Shown here: positions 49,725 to 59,539 of the stretch, in pieces
Numbering within the stretch: position 1 is the first letter of the stretch
Layout of the letters: each line of letters begins with the position of its first letter
DNA from: Spirochaetae bacterium HGW-Spirochaetae-4
GTDB lineage: Bacteria; Spirochaetota; Spirochaetia; Sphaerochaetales; Sphaerochaetaceae
Direction: 5' to 3'
NCBI GenBank assembly: GCA_002839335.1
Contig: PGXU01000006.1
Span: forward strand, 1-64,000
DNA: 64,000 nucleotides
The notes under the pieces: generated by a model
What the model saw: the letters and a program-made list of their open reading frames with translations, nothing else
Database searches by the model: none
What the model was told of the DNA's origin: nothing
Program-made: the position numbers and the translations under genes

Positions 49725-51341
49725 CTACCGTCGCTTTGACAAACGTTTAACAGCCGTATCGGCCGCAAGCTTGCCAGTGAGTACGGAAATCGGCAATCCC
49801 GAGGGACTGAATACCCATTGCCCAGCTTGCAACACGTCGGGAATCGGCGTGAATATTGATTTTCCAATCTTCCCCATCGAGTGCATAACCGGCATGGAGT
49901 CGTTGGTGAACGCCCAACCGGTGATGGCACCATCGGTATTGCTCGTCATCCGTTCGATCGTGAGCGGTGTCGAGGAGAACCGGTCGATAATGGATCTACC
50001 CAATTCGGGGAACAACGTCTCGGAAAGGATTGCGATCATGGCGTCTTCGCAATAGGTCTTGAACTCCTCATACCAATGGGCATCCGCAACGTAGCGCACA
50101 ATATCGTAATCGAATAGCGTGCTTATGATCAGGGCGGTCTTTCCCTCCGGTGCCAAGCTGTCATCCCGCATCGCGGGAATTGAAATCTCATACGTGGTAT
50201 AGGTGAAATATTGGTGCAACCAACGTTGTACCACCAGTTTGCCCTCCCCTTGCAGTTTCCCTGCCGGAGAAGAAATCAACTCCCGCAATTCTTCGGTGGC
50301 TATTTGCGACAATCCGGGTCTGGATGGAGTATAGAACAGATGCGCACTCGAGATGGATTTGAAATAGTCCAACGGCAAATCGACGGATAGGTACAAGGTG
50401 AAGATGGAATCACCACCCCGCTTGTCCAACAGCTCTGCCCGGCGCATGAGCAGGGTCTCGCGCAGGCGTTGGTCGGGAAGCTCATCGTAATCGATGCTCG
50501 CATACAAAGACTTGAGGTCGGCGGCCCATACGAGTTGCCGATATTCGTACACGACTCCGTCCCGGTCGACGGCGGTGTGCCCGATCGGATCAAGTTGTGT
50601 TATGGTGGTATCGGTCTTCACCTGCCCGCCATGGTCTCCGATGAACTTCGACAAGGCCTGGGGAATCGCTTTGGTCCCACCCTTGGGATAATTGTAATCG
50701 AGATACAAGCTGAAGTAGCTCAGAGCGAAAAAAGTAGGGGTTTCCTTGAAGAAATGCTGTGCGATGATATCGATCAGGGATTGGTTGTCGGTGAACCGCT
50801 GCAAGTATGTATTCACCGGTTCATGCAACCGGGAGATCTTTGGCATGGAGCCGAGGTACCGGAACAACCAAGGCAGTAGGGTCGATACCATATACGACAA
50901 GCTGTACGATTCCAGGAACAAAGGATTCTCTATGCCGTACAGGATGTCCATGTATCCCATGATCTTCCGTATTTCCTGTACAATCCGTGCAATGTCGTCC
51001 TTGTTGTCGGGGAACAATCTACAGAGCAGCCCTTCATAATCGGCGAGGCTTTGTGGTGTATCCACTGCGATCATGTCATCGGCCACACCGAGGGACACCG
51101 CACTGCGCACAAATTCCAATTCGATGCCCAATTGTTTGAGCATGGGAAAAATGATTCCCGAATTCTCAATGGAACGGATGCCTTGGTCGAACACAAACCC
51201 ATTGCGCACGAATGAATTGACGTGGCCTCCCACCGAGGGTTGCTGTTCACACACCATAACCGAATGCCCGGCCCTCGCACAGTATGCGGCGGTGGTCAAA
51301 CCAGCCACTCCTCCCCCAACCACAAGAATATCGTAGAGCAT
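49725..51341 (-). CDS. CrtI/RetSat-like FAD-dependent oxidoreductase
   Basis: A 538-aa protein of the phytoene desaturase superfamily. N-terminal FAD site: YDILVVGGGVAGLTTAAYCARAGHSVMVCEQQPSVGGHVNSF. Middle: YPKGGTKAIPQALSKFIGDHGGQVKTDTTITQL, typical of CrtI/RetSat. C-terminal: GWVFSPSGLPISVLTGKLAADTA-like FAD closing segment (QWVFSPSGLPISVLTGKLAADTAVK). No other carotenoid genes are present, so the substrate is unknown; saturation or desaturation of a lipid is likely. GGAGAGG lies upstream of ATG 51341. Confidence 0.85.
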   Translation of the reverse strand: MLYDILVVGGGVAGLTTAAYCARAGHSVMVCEQQPSVGGHVNSFVRNGFVFDQGIRSIENSGIIFPMLKQLGIELEFVRSAVSLGVADDMIAVDTPQSLADYEGLLCRLFPDNKDDIARIVQEIRKIMGYMDILYGIENPLFLESYSLSYMVSTLLPWLFRYLGSMPKISRLHEPVNTYLQRFTDNQSLIDIIAQHFFKETPTFFALSYFSLYLDYNYPKGGTKAIPQALSKFIGDHGGQVKTDTTITQLDPIGHTAVDRDGVVYEYRQLVWAADLKSLYASIDYDELPDQRLRETLLMRRAELLDKRGGDSIFTLYLSVDLPLDYFKSISSAHLFYTPSRPGLSQIATEELRELISSPAGKLQGEGKLVVQRWLHQYFTYTTYEISIPAMRDDSLAPEGKTALIISTLFDYDIVRYVADAHWYEEFKTYCEDAMIAILSETLFPELGRSIIDRFSSTPLTIERMTSNTDGAITGWAFTNDSMPVMHSMGKIGKSIFTPIPDVLQAGQWVFSPSGLPISVLTGKLAADTAVKRLSKRR

Positions 51342-51524
51342 GGCCACACCTCTCCTTCCTGTCCTCAATTATCGGCACCCCAGTCGATCAATGTCCCATC
51401 CACGTTCCAATTCATGGGTGGAAGACCTCTCACGTATCAATTCTTTAAAAGAATACCATAGAAGCGCATGTCGTGCGATGAAAAATATGTGGCATCCTGC
51501 GATTCGCCACCGGTACCGCACGGG

Positions 51525-51552
51525 TTGCAAAATTGTGTCAGAAGCGTACAAT
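51525..51552 (+). promoter_or_regulatory. Promoter of pckG
   Basis: -35 TTGCAA (51525-51530), 16-bp spacer, -10 TACAAT (51547-51552), 31 bp before the ATG. Confidence 0.6.
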
Positions 51553-51583
51553 GGAAGTATATTTTTTTATATAAGGAGAATTT

Positions 51584-53479
51584 ATGTCAACGTATGATCA
51601 ATTATTGAAGAGTCGGATGAGCAAGGCAAGTTTTGGCAAGCTTGTTGCCTTGAACAATCCGAAGGTCATGGATTTCATCGGCTCGTTCACCGAGCACTGC
51701 AATCCCGACTCGGTCTATATCTGTACCGACAGCGAAGAGGACATCCAATATGTCAGGGACCAGGCTCTTGCCAAACATGAAGAGCACACCCTCGAACTGA
51801 CAAACCAGACCATCCACTGGGATGGATACGGAGACCAGGCGCGGGACAAGAAGAATACCAGGTTCCTGGTGTACAAGGAGAATCTGGCGAACATGTCCGG
51901 ATTGAACTCGATTGAGTACGAGGAAGGGTATGCGGAAATCATGGGCATTGCGCAGGGAATCATGACCGGCAAGGAAGCTGTCGTGCAATTCTTCTCCGAA
52001 GGTCCGACAGAAAGTCCGTTTACCATTCCCTGCATTCAATTTACCGACAGCTGGTATGTTGCCCACTCGGAATTCATCCTCTACCGGTCGGCATACAGCC
52101 ATTTCTTGAAGATGAAGGAATCGGAGAAGGGAGATTTCTTCCGCTTCATCCATTCGGCAGGCAGACTGGACGAGCATGGATGTTCGGTAAACCTCGACAA
52201 ACGCAGGATATACATGGATACACAAAACAATATCGTCTATTCCATGAACGACCAGTATGCGGGAAATTCGGTTGGGTTGAAGAAACACGCGATGCGTCTG
52301 GCGATCAACAAATCGGGAAAGGAAGGCTGGTTGTGCGAACATATGTTTGTAATGGCTGCGGTCGATGCCGAGAAGGACCGGAAAACCTATTTTTGTGGAG
52401 CCTATCCTTCTGCCTGTGGCAAGACTTCGACGGCTATGATCCCGGGCGAGCAGATTGTCGGCGACGATATCGCCTACTTCAGGAATATCGGCGGTGAGTT
52501 CCGGGCCGTGAACGTCGAATTCGGCATGTTCGGCATCATCAAGGATGTGAATGAGAAGGACGATCCTGTCATCTTCAAGAATTTGATGAAGAATCAGGAA
52601 ATCATCTTTTCGAATGTACTGCGGGGACCGGACAATATGCCGTACTGGCTTGGCATGGGAGTGGATCCACCGGACAGTGGCCGAAACCATTTCGGCGATT
52701 GGAAGAAAGGTGTCAAGGATTCCCAGGGAAAAGCTGTGGATGTGGCGCATGGAAATGCCCGCTATACCATGAGACTCGACTATCTGGACAATATCGACAG
52801 GGAAGGTTTCGAAGCGAAGCAAGGGGTCAAGGTGGAAGGTATCCTCTATGGTGGCCGTGACAGCGATATCACCGTTCCCGTGGAGGAATCCCCCTCCTGG
52901 AAGGACGGCATCCTGTTGAAGGCAGCTACCCTTGAGTCCGAGACAACCAGTGCGACACTCGGGGCAGAAGGTGTGCGCACACCCAGTCCCATGGCGAACA
53001 TGGACTTCGTCTCCTATCCACTGGGTACCTATACAATGAACAATATCAAGTTCGGTGAAGGGGTGAAAAAGACTCCTCGCATCTTCAGCAACAACTACTT
53101 CATGCGTGGACCCGATGGCAAGTTCATGACAAGCAAGCTGGCCAAGAAGGTCTGGTTGCACTGGGCCGACGGTCGTATCCATGGAGAATACGAAACGTAC
53201 GATACACCGACAGGCAAGATTCCCCTTTACGAGGATTTGCAGAAGTTGTTCAAGAAATACCTGCAGGAAAACTTTTCTGTTGAGGATTACCGCTATCTCT
53301 TTACGTTCCGCTGTACCAAATGGATAGACAAGCTCGAGCGGACCAAAGCGTATTACAGGAAAATGGATCCGAACACCCCACAGGAAATCTTCGAGTATTG
53401 GGATGCGGCGATCGTGAAAATTCGGAAAGCCAAGGAAGCTTTCGGCGACTTGATTCTTCCCGGAATGTACAAGGTATAG
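51584..53479 (+). CDS. pckG: Phosphoenolpyruvate carboxykinase (GTP)
   Basis: A 631-aa enzyme of the GTP class. Conserved: SPFTIPCIQFTDSWYVAHSE, P-loop CGAYPSACGKTSTAM with the reactive Cys, kinase-2 VGDDIAYF, and the GTP-pocket region SNYFMRGPDGKF-like (NNYFMRGPDGKFMTSKLAKKVWLHWADGRIHGEYE). It interconverts oxaloacetate and PEP; in fermenting anaerobes it often fixes CO2 towards oxaloacetate. AAGGAG precedes ATG 51584. A hairpin follows the stop. Confidence 0.96.
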   Translation: MSTYDQLLKSRMSKASFGKLVALNNPKVMDFIGSFTEHCNPDSVYICTDSEEDIQYVRDQALAKHEEHTLELTNQTIHWDGYGDQARDKKNTRFLVYKENLANMSGLNSIEYEEGYAEIMGIAQGIMTGKEAVVQFFSEGPTESPFTIPCIQFTDSWYVAHSEFILYRSAYSHFLKMKESEKGDFFRFIHSAGRLDEHGCSVNLDKRRIYMDTQNNIVYSMNDQYAGNSVGLKKHAMRLAINKSGKEGWLCEHMFVMAAVDAEKDRKTYFCGAYPSACGKTSTAMIPGEQIVGDDIAYFRNIGGEFRAVNVEFGMFGIIKDVNEKDDPVIFKNLMKNQEIIFSNVLRGPDNMPYWLGMGVDPPDSGRNHFGDWKKGVKDSQGKAVDVAHGNARYTMRLDYLDNIDREGFEAKQGVKVEGILYGGRDSDITVPVEESPSWKDGILLKAATLESETTSATLGAEGVRTPSPMANMDFVSYPLGTYTMNNIKFGEGVKKTPRIFSNNYFMRGPDGKFMTSKLAKKVWLHWADGRIHGEYETYDTPTGKIPLYEDLQKLFKKYLQENFSVEDYRYLFTFRCTKWIDKLERTKAYYRKMDPNTPQEIFEYWDAAIVKIRKAKEAFGDLILPGMYKV

Positions 53480-53503
53480 GATAGCACTTATCCGACTTGA
53501 ATT

Positions 53504-53530
53504 GACCACCACCGAAAAGCGGTGGTGGTC
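53504..53530. terminator. Bidirectional hairpin after pckG
   Basis: GACCACCACCG and CGGTGGTGGTC, an 11-bp perfect stem around AAAAG, between the convergent pckG and Na/Pi genes. No T-run follows. Confidence 0.7.
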
Positions 53531-53556
53531 CTTGCCGGGTCTACCCTACGAAACGG

Positions 53557-55221
53557 TCAACCGAGCTTTGCTAGACTTTCAGTGATATTGAGACAATGGT
53601 CACCGATCTGCTCGACATGTCGGACGATATCGATATAGAGCAATTCGCCCCTTACATTCGCACCGTTTTGCAAACGTTTTGATGCCGATTGCTTGAGGAT
53701 ATTGCGCATTTTGTTGATCTTGTCTTCCAATTTAACAGCTACGGCCATATTCTCGCTGGACATGTGCTCGTTCAAGTGGCTTCTGATAAAGCGGATGAAT
53801 TGATTGACCAGATCGACATAGGGCAACAGTTTCTCAACCGCAGTCTCGTCCATCACCAATTCCTGTTTCTTCTTCCGCTCGGCAAGGATAACCAGGTTGT
53901 AGCAACTGTCACCAATACTCTCCAATTCGTTTGTTATACGCATCATACTGTAGACATTGTTGGTACTGACGTTGTTCATGTTGTCCATGCTGCACTGGGA
54001 GAGGAACTTGGTGATCTCCTCCTGCATCTGGTCGGTGAGGTCTTCCATGTTCTTCTGTGTCTCAACCTCATTTGCCATAGATTTCTCAGGATGGCTGAAG
54101 ATGTCCCAGAAACGGGTGAACATGTCGGCGATTATGTCTGCCATTTTCGAGAGCTCGCGTTTTACAGTCAGCAAATACAGTTCGGGAGTATCCTGCAACG
54201 TGGCCCGTATGTATTTCAACTTGTATGGACCAGGAACCGGCGCTTCGTCAGGTACCAGTTTCGTCACCAGAACCGCAATGAATTTCACGAAGAAGCTACA
54301 GATGAAGGTGTTGATGATATTGAACAAGGTATGGAAGGCCGCCAGATGCCCAGGCAAGGCTTTCGCACCATCGAGGGCATAGATATCTCCCGGAACGATA
54401 GTATTTACCAGATTCAGGAACAGATAGAACACCGGGGTCATCCACAACACACCGAAGATATTGAACAACGTATGTGCCCGGCTTGCCCGTCTGGCGTTCA
54501 CGCTGGTCCCTATCGATGCCAAGTAGGCAGTTACAGTCGTACCGATATTCTCACCGAGAACAATTGCCGCAGCTGTCGGGTAATCGATCCAGCCGGCATA
54601 TGCCATGGTCAAGGTAATTGCCATGGCGGCGGAAGAGGATTGGACAATGATGGTGAGCAATGTGCCGATTATCACGAACAGGAAATACGAAGCCAATCCA
54701 TGACCGGTGAATCGTGCCAATGAGGCGAGTATCTCGGGATGTTGGCTGATATCGGGAACAGAATTCTTCAGGAAGTCGAGTCCGAGGAACAGCAGTCCGA
54801 ACCCTACAAGGAATTCCCCGATATTTTCCTTTTGCAGCCGTTTGAAGAGCATCAGGACAAAACCAATACCAATCGCGGGAAGTGCGGCGGCACTCATGCT
54901 GATCTTGAACCCGAATATCGCCACGATCCATCCGGTGACTGTGGTACCGATATTGGCACCCATGATCACGCCTATGGATTGGGTCAACTGGAGCAATCCC
55001 GCGTTGACGAAACTGACCACCATGACTGTGGTTGCCGAAGACGACTGGACTATCGCGGTAATGGCGAATCCGGTGAATATTGCAGCAACACGGTTGCCGG
55101 TCATGAAATTCAAAATGGATTGCAGACGTTCTCCGGCAGCCTTCTGGATACCGTCGCTCATCGTCCTCATGCCAAACAGGAAAAGTCCCAAACTACCAAC
55201 AATCAATAATATTTGATACAC
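53557..55221 (-). CDS. Na/Pi cotransporter with PhoU-like tail
   Basis: A 554-aa protein. Residues 1-310 are two NptA/PNaS repeats with the QSSSA motif twice (IVQSSSATTVMVVSFVNAG and IVQSSSAAMAITLTMAYAG). From about 340 to 554 there is a PhoU-like helical bundle (SMMRITNELESIGDSCYNLVILAERK; IVRHVEQIGDHCLNITESLA). It imports phosphate with sodium. The start is GTG 55221 with GGAG 9 nt upstream. A link to phoA for phosphate scavenging is likely though they are 11 kb apart. Confidence 0.92.
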   Translation of the reverse strand: MYQILLIVGSLGLFLFGMRTMSDGIQKAAGERLQSILNFMTGNRVAAIFTGFAITAIVQSSSATTVMVVSFVNAGLLQLTQSIGVIMGANIGTTVTGWIVAIFGFKISMSAAALPAIGIGFVLMLFKRLQKENIGEFLVGFGLLFLGLDFLKNSVPDISQHPEILASLARFTGHGLASYFLFVIIGTLLTIIVQSSSAAMAITLTMAYAGWIDYPTAAAIVLGENIGTTVTAYLASIGTSVNARRASRAHTLFNIFGVLWMTPVFYLFLNLVNTIVPGDIYALDGAKALPGHLAAFHTLFNIINTFICSFFVKFIAVLVTKLVPDEAPVPGPYKLKYIRATLQDTPELYLLTVKRELSKMADIIADMFTRFWDIFSHPEKSMANEVETQKNMEDLTDQMQEEITKFLSQCSMDNMNNVSTNNVYSMMRITNELESIGDSCYNLVILAERKKKQELVMDETAVEKLLPYVDLVNQFIRFIRSHLNEHMSSENMAVAVKLEDKINKMRNILKQSASKRLQNGANVRGELLYIDIVRHVEQIGDHCLNITESLAKLG

Positions 55222-55347
55222 TACTCAAGCTCCTCGTAGAACCACTACAGAATGTATCAGACTCGCTTATGAATGAAAAGAGGTAGCTACGTAATCTGGG
55301 GAATCAGGATGTAATAATTTTTTAATTACTTATATCAGTTGATTTTA

Positions 55348-56523
55348 TCATCTAATAAGGAAGGGTTTGGCCTTCTCCAGCAGATAATTGGGTAGGCGTA
55401 GGTTCTCCAGCGATCCGATTGGACTCGAGCGTCTGTGTGTGATGATCCTGTTGGCCATGGCAGGACCTATTCCAGGTACCTTGAGCAATTCTTCCTTCGT
55501 TGCACGGGAGACGGATACCGGGTAGCGTTCGGGGTGTCTGAGAGCCCATACCATTTTGGGATCCGCTCCCAGTTCGAGATTACCCGCGGTATCGAATATC
55601 AAGTCGTCGTAGGAAAAACCATATTGCCTGTACAGGAAGTCGGCCTGGTACAACCTGTGCTCCCGCATGAGGATTGTCGGATCCCCAACCGGGGCGGCCA
55701 ACTCGGGTATCAGCAGGTTCTCGACCACCGGACGGGGCATCGACTGCCTCCGTATCTCCCCTGGAATCGAAGGGTCCCCCAACCCCGCCTGGTAGGCGCT
55801 GTAGTAGAGCCTGTCATACCCGAGTCGACGGTACATGCCCCAAGTATAATTGAGGATCTCCCTATCCGATTCGTCCGATGCCCCGACGATGAATTGGCTG
55901 GTCTTGGTAACCCTCGCATACGGAGAACCTTTGGCGGTCTGTTCGCTCAGATATTTCAACCCCCCGATAATATCCTGCTCGTATACCTTCGCCTCCGACA
56001 GTTTGGCAAAATGGGAGGCACCGGGAGTCTCGATATTCAAGGACACCGCCGATGCCAACGAAAGCGCCTTGTCCATAGCCGCATGGGAAGCCCCCGGGAT
56101 GATCTTCAAATGGATATATCCCCGATAGCGGTACTGTTTGCGCAGGATCTCGGCGGTACCGAGCAACCTATCCATGGTAGCGTCGGCGGAACCGATTACT
56201 CCTGAACTGAGAAACAACCCAATCAGATGCCGTTTCGACTGGAATTCCATGAAGAACCTTGCCAGCTCTTCCGGTTGGACCGTTGTCCGCCGCGTATCGT
56301 TGTTTTCCCTAAGGGGACAGTACTTGCAGTCATTGGTGCAGGCATTGGACATGAGGGTCTTCAGCATGATACCGGATCCCCCGCTCGCAACGGTCACCGG
56401 ATACAACCAGGAACCATCGTCCCCCCGTTTGCGGTGTTCCTCGGGCCTTTTGGTCGAACAGGCGCAGGAGAGATCGTACTGGGCATCGCGAGCCAGGATG
56501 TCGAGCTTGTCTGTCGTTTCCAT
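55348..56523 (-). CDS. Radical SAM protein of the DNA modification/repair type (COG4277)
   Basis: A 391-aa protein. Cluster motif NACTNDCKYCPLR (C-x3-C-x2-C), preceded by SGGSGIMLKTLMS and followed by VQPEELARFFMEF, the pattern of the putative DNA-repair radical SAM family TIGR03916. The C-terminal 60 residues are a helix-hairpin-helix (ATKEELLKVPGIGPAMANRIITHRR) suited to DNA binding. Its usual partner, a TIGR03915-type protein, is absent here. No ribosome site is clear at ATG 56523; the frame extends to 56598. Confidence 0.85.
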   Translation of the reverse strand: METTDKLDILARDAQYDLSCACSTKRPEEHRKRGDDGSWLYPVTVASGGSGIMLKTLMSNACTNDCKYCPLRENNDTRRTTVQPEELARFFMEFQSKRHLIGLFLSSGVIGSADATMDRLLGTAEILRKQYRYRGYIHLKIIPGASHAAMDKALSLASAVSLNIETPGASHFAKLSEAKVYEQDIIGGLKYLSEQTAKGSPYARVTKTSQFIVGASDESDREILNYTWGMYRRLGYDRLYYSAYQAGLGDPSIPGEIRRQSMPRPVVENLLIPELAAPVGDPTILMREHRLYQADFLYRQYGFSYDDLIFDTAGNLELGADPKMVWALRHPERYPVSVSRATKEELLKVPGIGPAMANRIITHRRSSPIGSLENLRLPNYLLEKAKPFLIR

Positions 56524-56560
56524 TGCACTATGGTAACATATGTATAGTAGTTCTGGCAAC

Positions 56561-56598
56561 AAAAAATGGTCCCGGAGTTTGTGGGCTCCGCGGACCAT
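56561..56598 (-). terminator. Rho-independent terminator of the fab operon
   Basis: On the minus strand: ATGGTCC and GGACCAT enclose GGAG/CTCC, followed by TTTTTTG. It lies 22 bp past the fabV stop and closes the fabH-to-fabV unit. Confidence 0.85.
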
Positions 56599-56619
56599 CG
56601 CAGGTTTGACCTGGTGTTG

Positions 56620-57807
56620 TCAAACTACCCGAGGATCCACGTCCACCGAATAATCGACCGATGCATACCCGAAGCCATGGATATGGTCGTACTCCTCCTT
56701 GAATCCCTCCAAGTCTCCACCTACCATAGGCGAACCCTCTTTCTGCATAGCCCACCGGCGGTCTACCTCGGCCTGCACATCGGGCCGCATCTCCCAGTCG
56801 TCAAGACGAATCCTTCCCTCTGCATCGACAGGAACCGTCGATCCCCGATACAACCGGTCGGTGAACAGCCGATGGATCTGGCGCGTACATTCCTCGTGCA
56901 GCCCCATCTCTTTCATGACCTTGTACAGCAAGGCAATGTAGAGGGGGACCACCGGAATTACGGCGCTTGCACGGGTCACCAGGGCTTTGTTCACCGAGAC
57001 ATATGCCTCGCCGTCGATGATCGACATCTTCCTTGTCAATTCACCGGCAGTCCTCTCAAGATGTTCCTTGGCTTTTCCTATGGTACCCTCACGATACACC
57101 GGAAAGGTGATCTCGGGTCCGATGTACGAGTAGGCTACCGTCTTGAATCCCTTGGCCAGCAAACCTTGCCCGAACAGGAATTCGATCCACAGTTGCCAAT
57201 CTTCTCCGCCCATGACCTTGACCGTCTCTTCCACTTGCGTGCCTTCTGCAGGTTCTATGACCGCAGTCTCGACAATTCCGGTAGGGACATCCACCGAAAG
57301 CGCCGAATAGGTTTTTCCAATCGGCTTGAGCACGGATTTGTACTGTTGTCCGGTGACAGGATCGATGCGCATGGGAGACGCCAGGCTGTAGACAATCAAA
57401 TCGACCTGACCCAGGTGTTCCTTGACCAAATCGGCAGTCTGCTCCTTGATCCCGGTAGAGAAGGCATCACCAAAAATACTTTGGGCATACAACCCCATCT
57501 TCTTGGCTTCACGTTCAAAGGCTACAGTGTTGTACCAACCGGGAGTCGCGACCTTGTTCTCCGCGGGTTCCCGTTCGAACGAGACATTTATGCTCCCCGC
57601 ACCACCAACAACGGCCGCAACCATCCGGGAGGCGAGTCCATATCCGGTTGATCCGCCTATCACGAGTACCCGCTTTGGATACGAATCCTTGTTTGCGGGC
57701 AACGGTTGCGACTTCAAGTAGTCGAGTTGTTCCTGCACATAGGCCGCACATCCTGTCGGGTGGGCTGTAAGTGAAACATTGCGCATTATCTTCTGTTTGA
57801 TGATCAT
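56620..57807 (-). CDS. fabV: FabV/Ter-type trans-2-enoyl reductase
   Basis: A 395-aa enzyme of the FabV/Ter family (NADH-dependent enoyl-ACP or enoyl-CoA reductase). Marks: NADH loop VLVIGGSTGYGLASRMVAAVVGGA, SLASPMRIDP, and the catalytic YSYIGPEITFPVYREGTIGKAKEHLE with Tyr-x8-Lys. The last gene of the fab cluster, so it probably serves as its enoyl-ACP reductase, since no fabI, fabK or fabL is present. Spirochaetal Ter of Treponema denticola is a well-known member. AAGGA is 8 nt before ATG 57807; the frame upstream to 58059 is a shadow. Confidence 0.94.
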   Translation of the reverse strand: MIIKQKIMRNVSLTAHPTGCAAYVQEQLDYLKSQPLPANKDSYPKRVLVIGGSTGYGLASRMVAAVVGGAGSINVSFEREPAENKVATPGWYNTVAFEREAKKMGLYAQSIFGDAFSTGIKEQTADLVKEHLGQVDLIVYSLASPMRIDPVTGQQYKSVLKPIGKTYSALSVDVPTGIVETAVIEPAEGTQVEETVKVMGGEDWQLWIEFLFGQGLLAKGFKTVAYSYIGPEITFPVYREGTIGKAKEHLERTAGELTRKMSIIDGEAYVSVNKALVTRASAVIPVVPLYIALLYKVMKEMGLHEECTRQIHRLFTDRLYRGSTVPVDAEGRIRLDDWEMRPDVQAEVDRRWAMQKEGSPMVGGDLEGFKEEYDHIHGFGYASVDYSVDVDPRVV

Positions 57808-57817
57808 TGGTATTTCC

Positions 57818-58258
57818 TTAAACTTCAGGTTTCGAACCGACAACGCACATCCATGTCGCCTCGGCCGCGACCATGCCATTGACGAGAATCTTTCCACTCT
57901 GCCGTATGACATGGTTGGATACACGGATATTCTGTACTTCGATAATGGCCAAATCGCCCGGGCGCACCTGATTGCGGAATTTCGCCTTCTCAACGGTTCC
58001 CAACACGAAGAACGCACCCTGCTCCAACACTCCGGATTGAAGCAGACCGGCACCCCCACACTGGGCCATGGTCTCGATCAGGATAACTCCCGGTACTACG
58101 GGATAATCGGGAAAGTGGCCTTTGAAAAACGGTTCATCCGATCCGAACAGGCGTTTACCCACAATACTTTCAGAAGATACTTCCACCAGTTCATCCAAAT
58201 ACAGGAATGGGAACCTGTGTGTCAACAATTCTTCTACCGGCCGATACTTCTCGCTCAT
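57818..58258 (-). CDS. fabZ: 3-hydroxyacyl-ACP dehydratase FabZ
   Basis: A 146-aa hot-dog-fold dehydratase: LLTHRFPFLYLDELVEV with the catalytic His, and GHFPDYPVVPGVILIETMAQCGG with the catalytic Glu on the central helix. It makes trans-2-enoyl-ACP for FabV. AAGGAG lies 8 nt before ATG 58258, which I prefer to the codon at 58273. It lies 11 bp after fabF. Confidence 0.95.
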   Translation of the reverse strand: MSEKYRPVEELLTHRFPFLYLDELVEVSSESIVGKRLFGSDEPFFKGHFPDYPVVPGVILIETMAQCGGAGLLQSGVLEQGAFFVLGTVEKAKFRNQVRPGDLAIIEVQNIRVSNHVIRQSGKILVNGMVAAEATWMCVVGSKPEV

Positions 58259-58269
58259 CTCTTGCTCCT

Positions 58270-59529
58270 TCACTCGACATATCCCTTGAATACCAAGGCG
58301 CCATTATGGCCACCGAATCCCAACGATTCACTGAGCGCATACCGTATGGTTCCCGATTGTCCCTTGTTCGGCACATAATCGAGATCACACTCGGGATCGG
58401 GGTCGGTCATGTTCAGTGTACACGGGAAATAGGAATCGCGGATAGCGAGTAATGAAACGATAGCCTCAACGGCTCCCGCGGCCGCAACCAGGTGGGAGGT
58501 CATCGATTTGGTCGATGAAACCTTCAACTTGTAGGCATGGTCGCCGAATGCGCGTTTGATCGCCCTGGTCTCCATGACATCGTTCGCCTCGGTACTTGTT
58601 CCGTGGGCATTGATATAATCGACTTCATCCGGTCTGATCCCAGCTTCCCGCATAGCAGCCGACATGGCCCTGGCAGCTCCATCACCACCCGGATCGGGGG
58701 CTGTCAAATGGAAGGCATCGCATGTCATGCCATAACCGACTATCTCACCGAGAATCTGGGCTCCCCGGGCCTTGGCATGCTCCAACTCCTCCAAAACCAG
58801 TACCCCGGCACCTTCACCCAACACGAACCCGTCGCGTTTGGCGTCGAATGGACGGCAAGCAAGTTCGGGAGTATCATTATAGGCGGTAGAGAGGGCCTGT
58901 ATCCGACAGAAACCGGCTACAGCCAACCGGGTGATCGCCCCTTCGGTACCACCGGTGACCGCCAGATCCACTACGCCGAACTTGACTGCCCGGAACGCTT
59001 CTCCGATCGCATCGGTTCCGGAAGCGCACGCTGTCACGGTGGTGTGGCAAGGCCCCTTGATCCCATATTTCATGGCGATATTGCCAGCAGCCTCGTTCGC
59101 AATCAGTTTCGGTATGGTAAGCGGAGCAACCGCACGCGGTCCGCGTTCGAACAGTTTCTCGAGGTTCTCCTCGACAATCTCGAAGCCACCGATACCATTG
59201 CCAAGGTAGACCCCGGATTGTTCCGGATCATACCCGCCTTCACCGGCGGCTCCCAATTTGGCCTGCTGCATAGCCTGGGCGGCAGCATACACGGCATATT
59301 GGGTGAAATCGGCCATCGAGCGAACCTCTTTCCTATCCAACAAATCGGAAGGATCGAAATTCTTGATCTCACCGGCTATCTTCGCCGGATAATCGGTGAC
59401 ATCGAACTTGGTCAACGGACCGATCCCACTCTTTCCTTCCTTGATATTCTCCCAGAATTCGTCGACCCGCTTTCCCAAGGGATTAACCGTCCCCATGCCG
59501 ACAACAACCACACGTCTTCCCTGCATCAT
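58270..59529 (-). CDS. fabF: 3-oxoacyl-ACP synthase II
   Basis: A 419-aa condensing enzyme: VVVVGMGTVNPLG, TVTACASGTDAIGEAF with the nucleophilic Cys, VDYINAHGTSTEANDVMETRAI with the first His, and VSSTKSMTSHLVAAAGAVEAI with Lys and the second His. It elongates acyl-ACP. GGAG is 6 nt before ATG 59529; an adjacent ATG at 59526 is equally possible. It follows fabG by 10 bp. No acpP lies between them, unlike in most fab clusters. Confidence 0.95.
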   Translation of the reverse strand: MMQGRRVVVVGMGTVNPLGKRVDEFWENIKEGKSGIGPLTKFDVTDYPAKIAGEIKNFDPSDLLDRKEVRSMADFTQYAVYAAAQAMQQAKLGAAGEGGYDPEQSGVYLGNGIGGFEIVEENLEKLFERGPRAVAPLTIPKLIANEAAGNIAMKYGIKGPCHTTVTACASGTDAIGEAFRAVKFGVVDLAVTGGTEGAITRLAVAGFCRIQALSTAYNDTPELACRPFDAKRDGFVLGEGAGVLVLEELEHAKARGAQILGEIVGYGMTCDAFHLTAPDPGGDGAARAMSAAMREAGIRPDEVDYINAHGTSTEANDVMETRAIKRAFGDHAYKLKVSSTKSMTSHLVAAAGAVEAIVSLLAIRDSYFPCTLNMTDPDPECDLDYVPNKGQSGTIRYALSESLGFGGHNGALVFKGYVE

Positions 59530-59539
59530 GTCCATCTCC

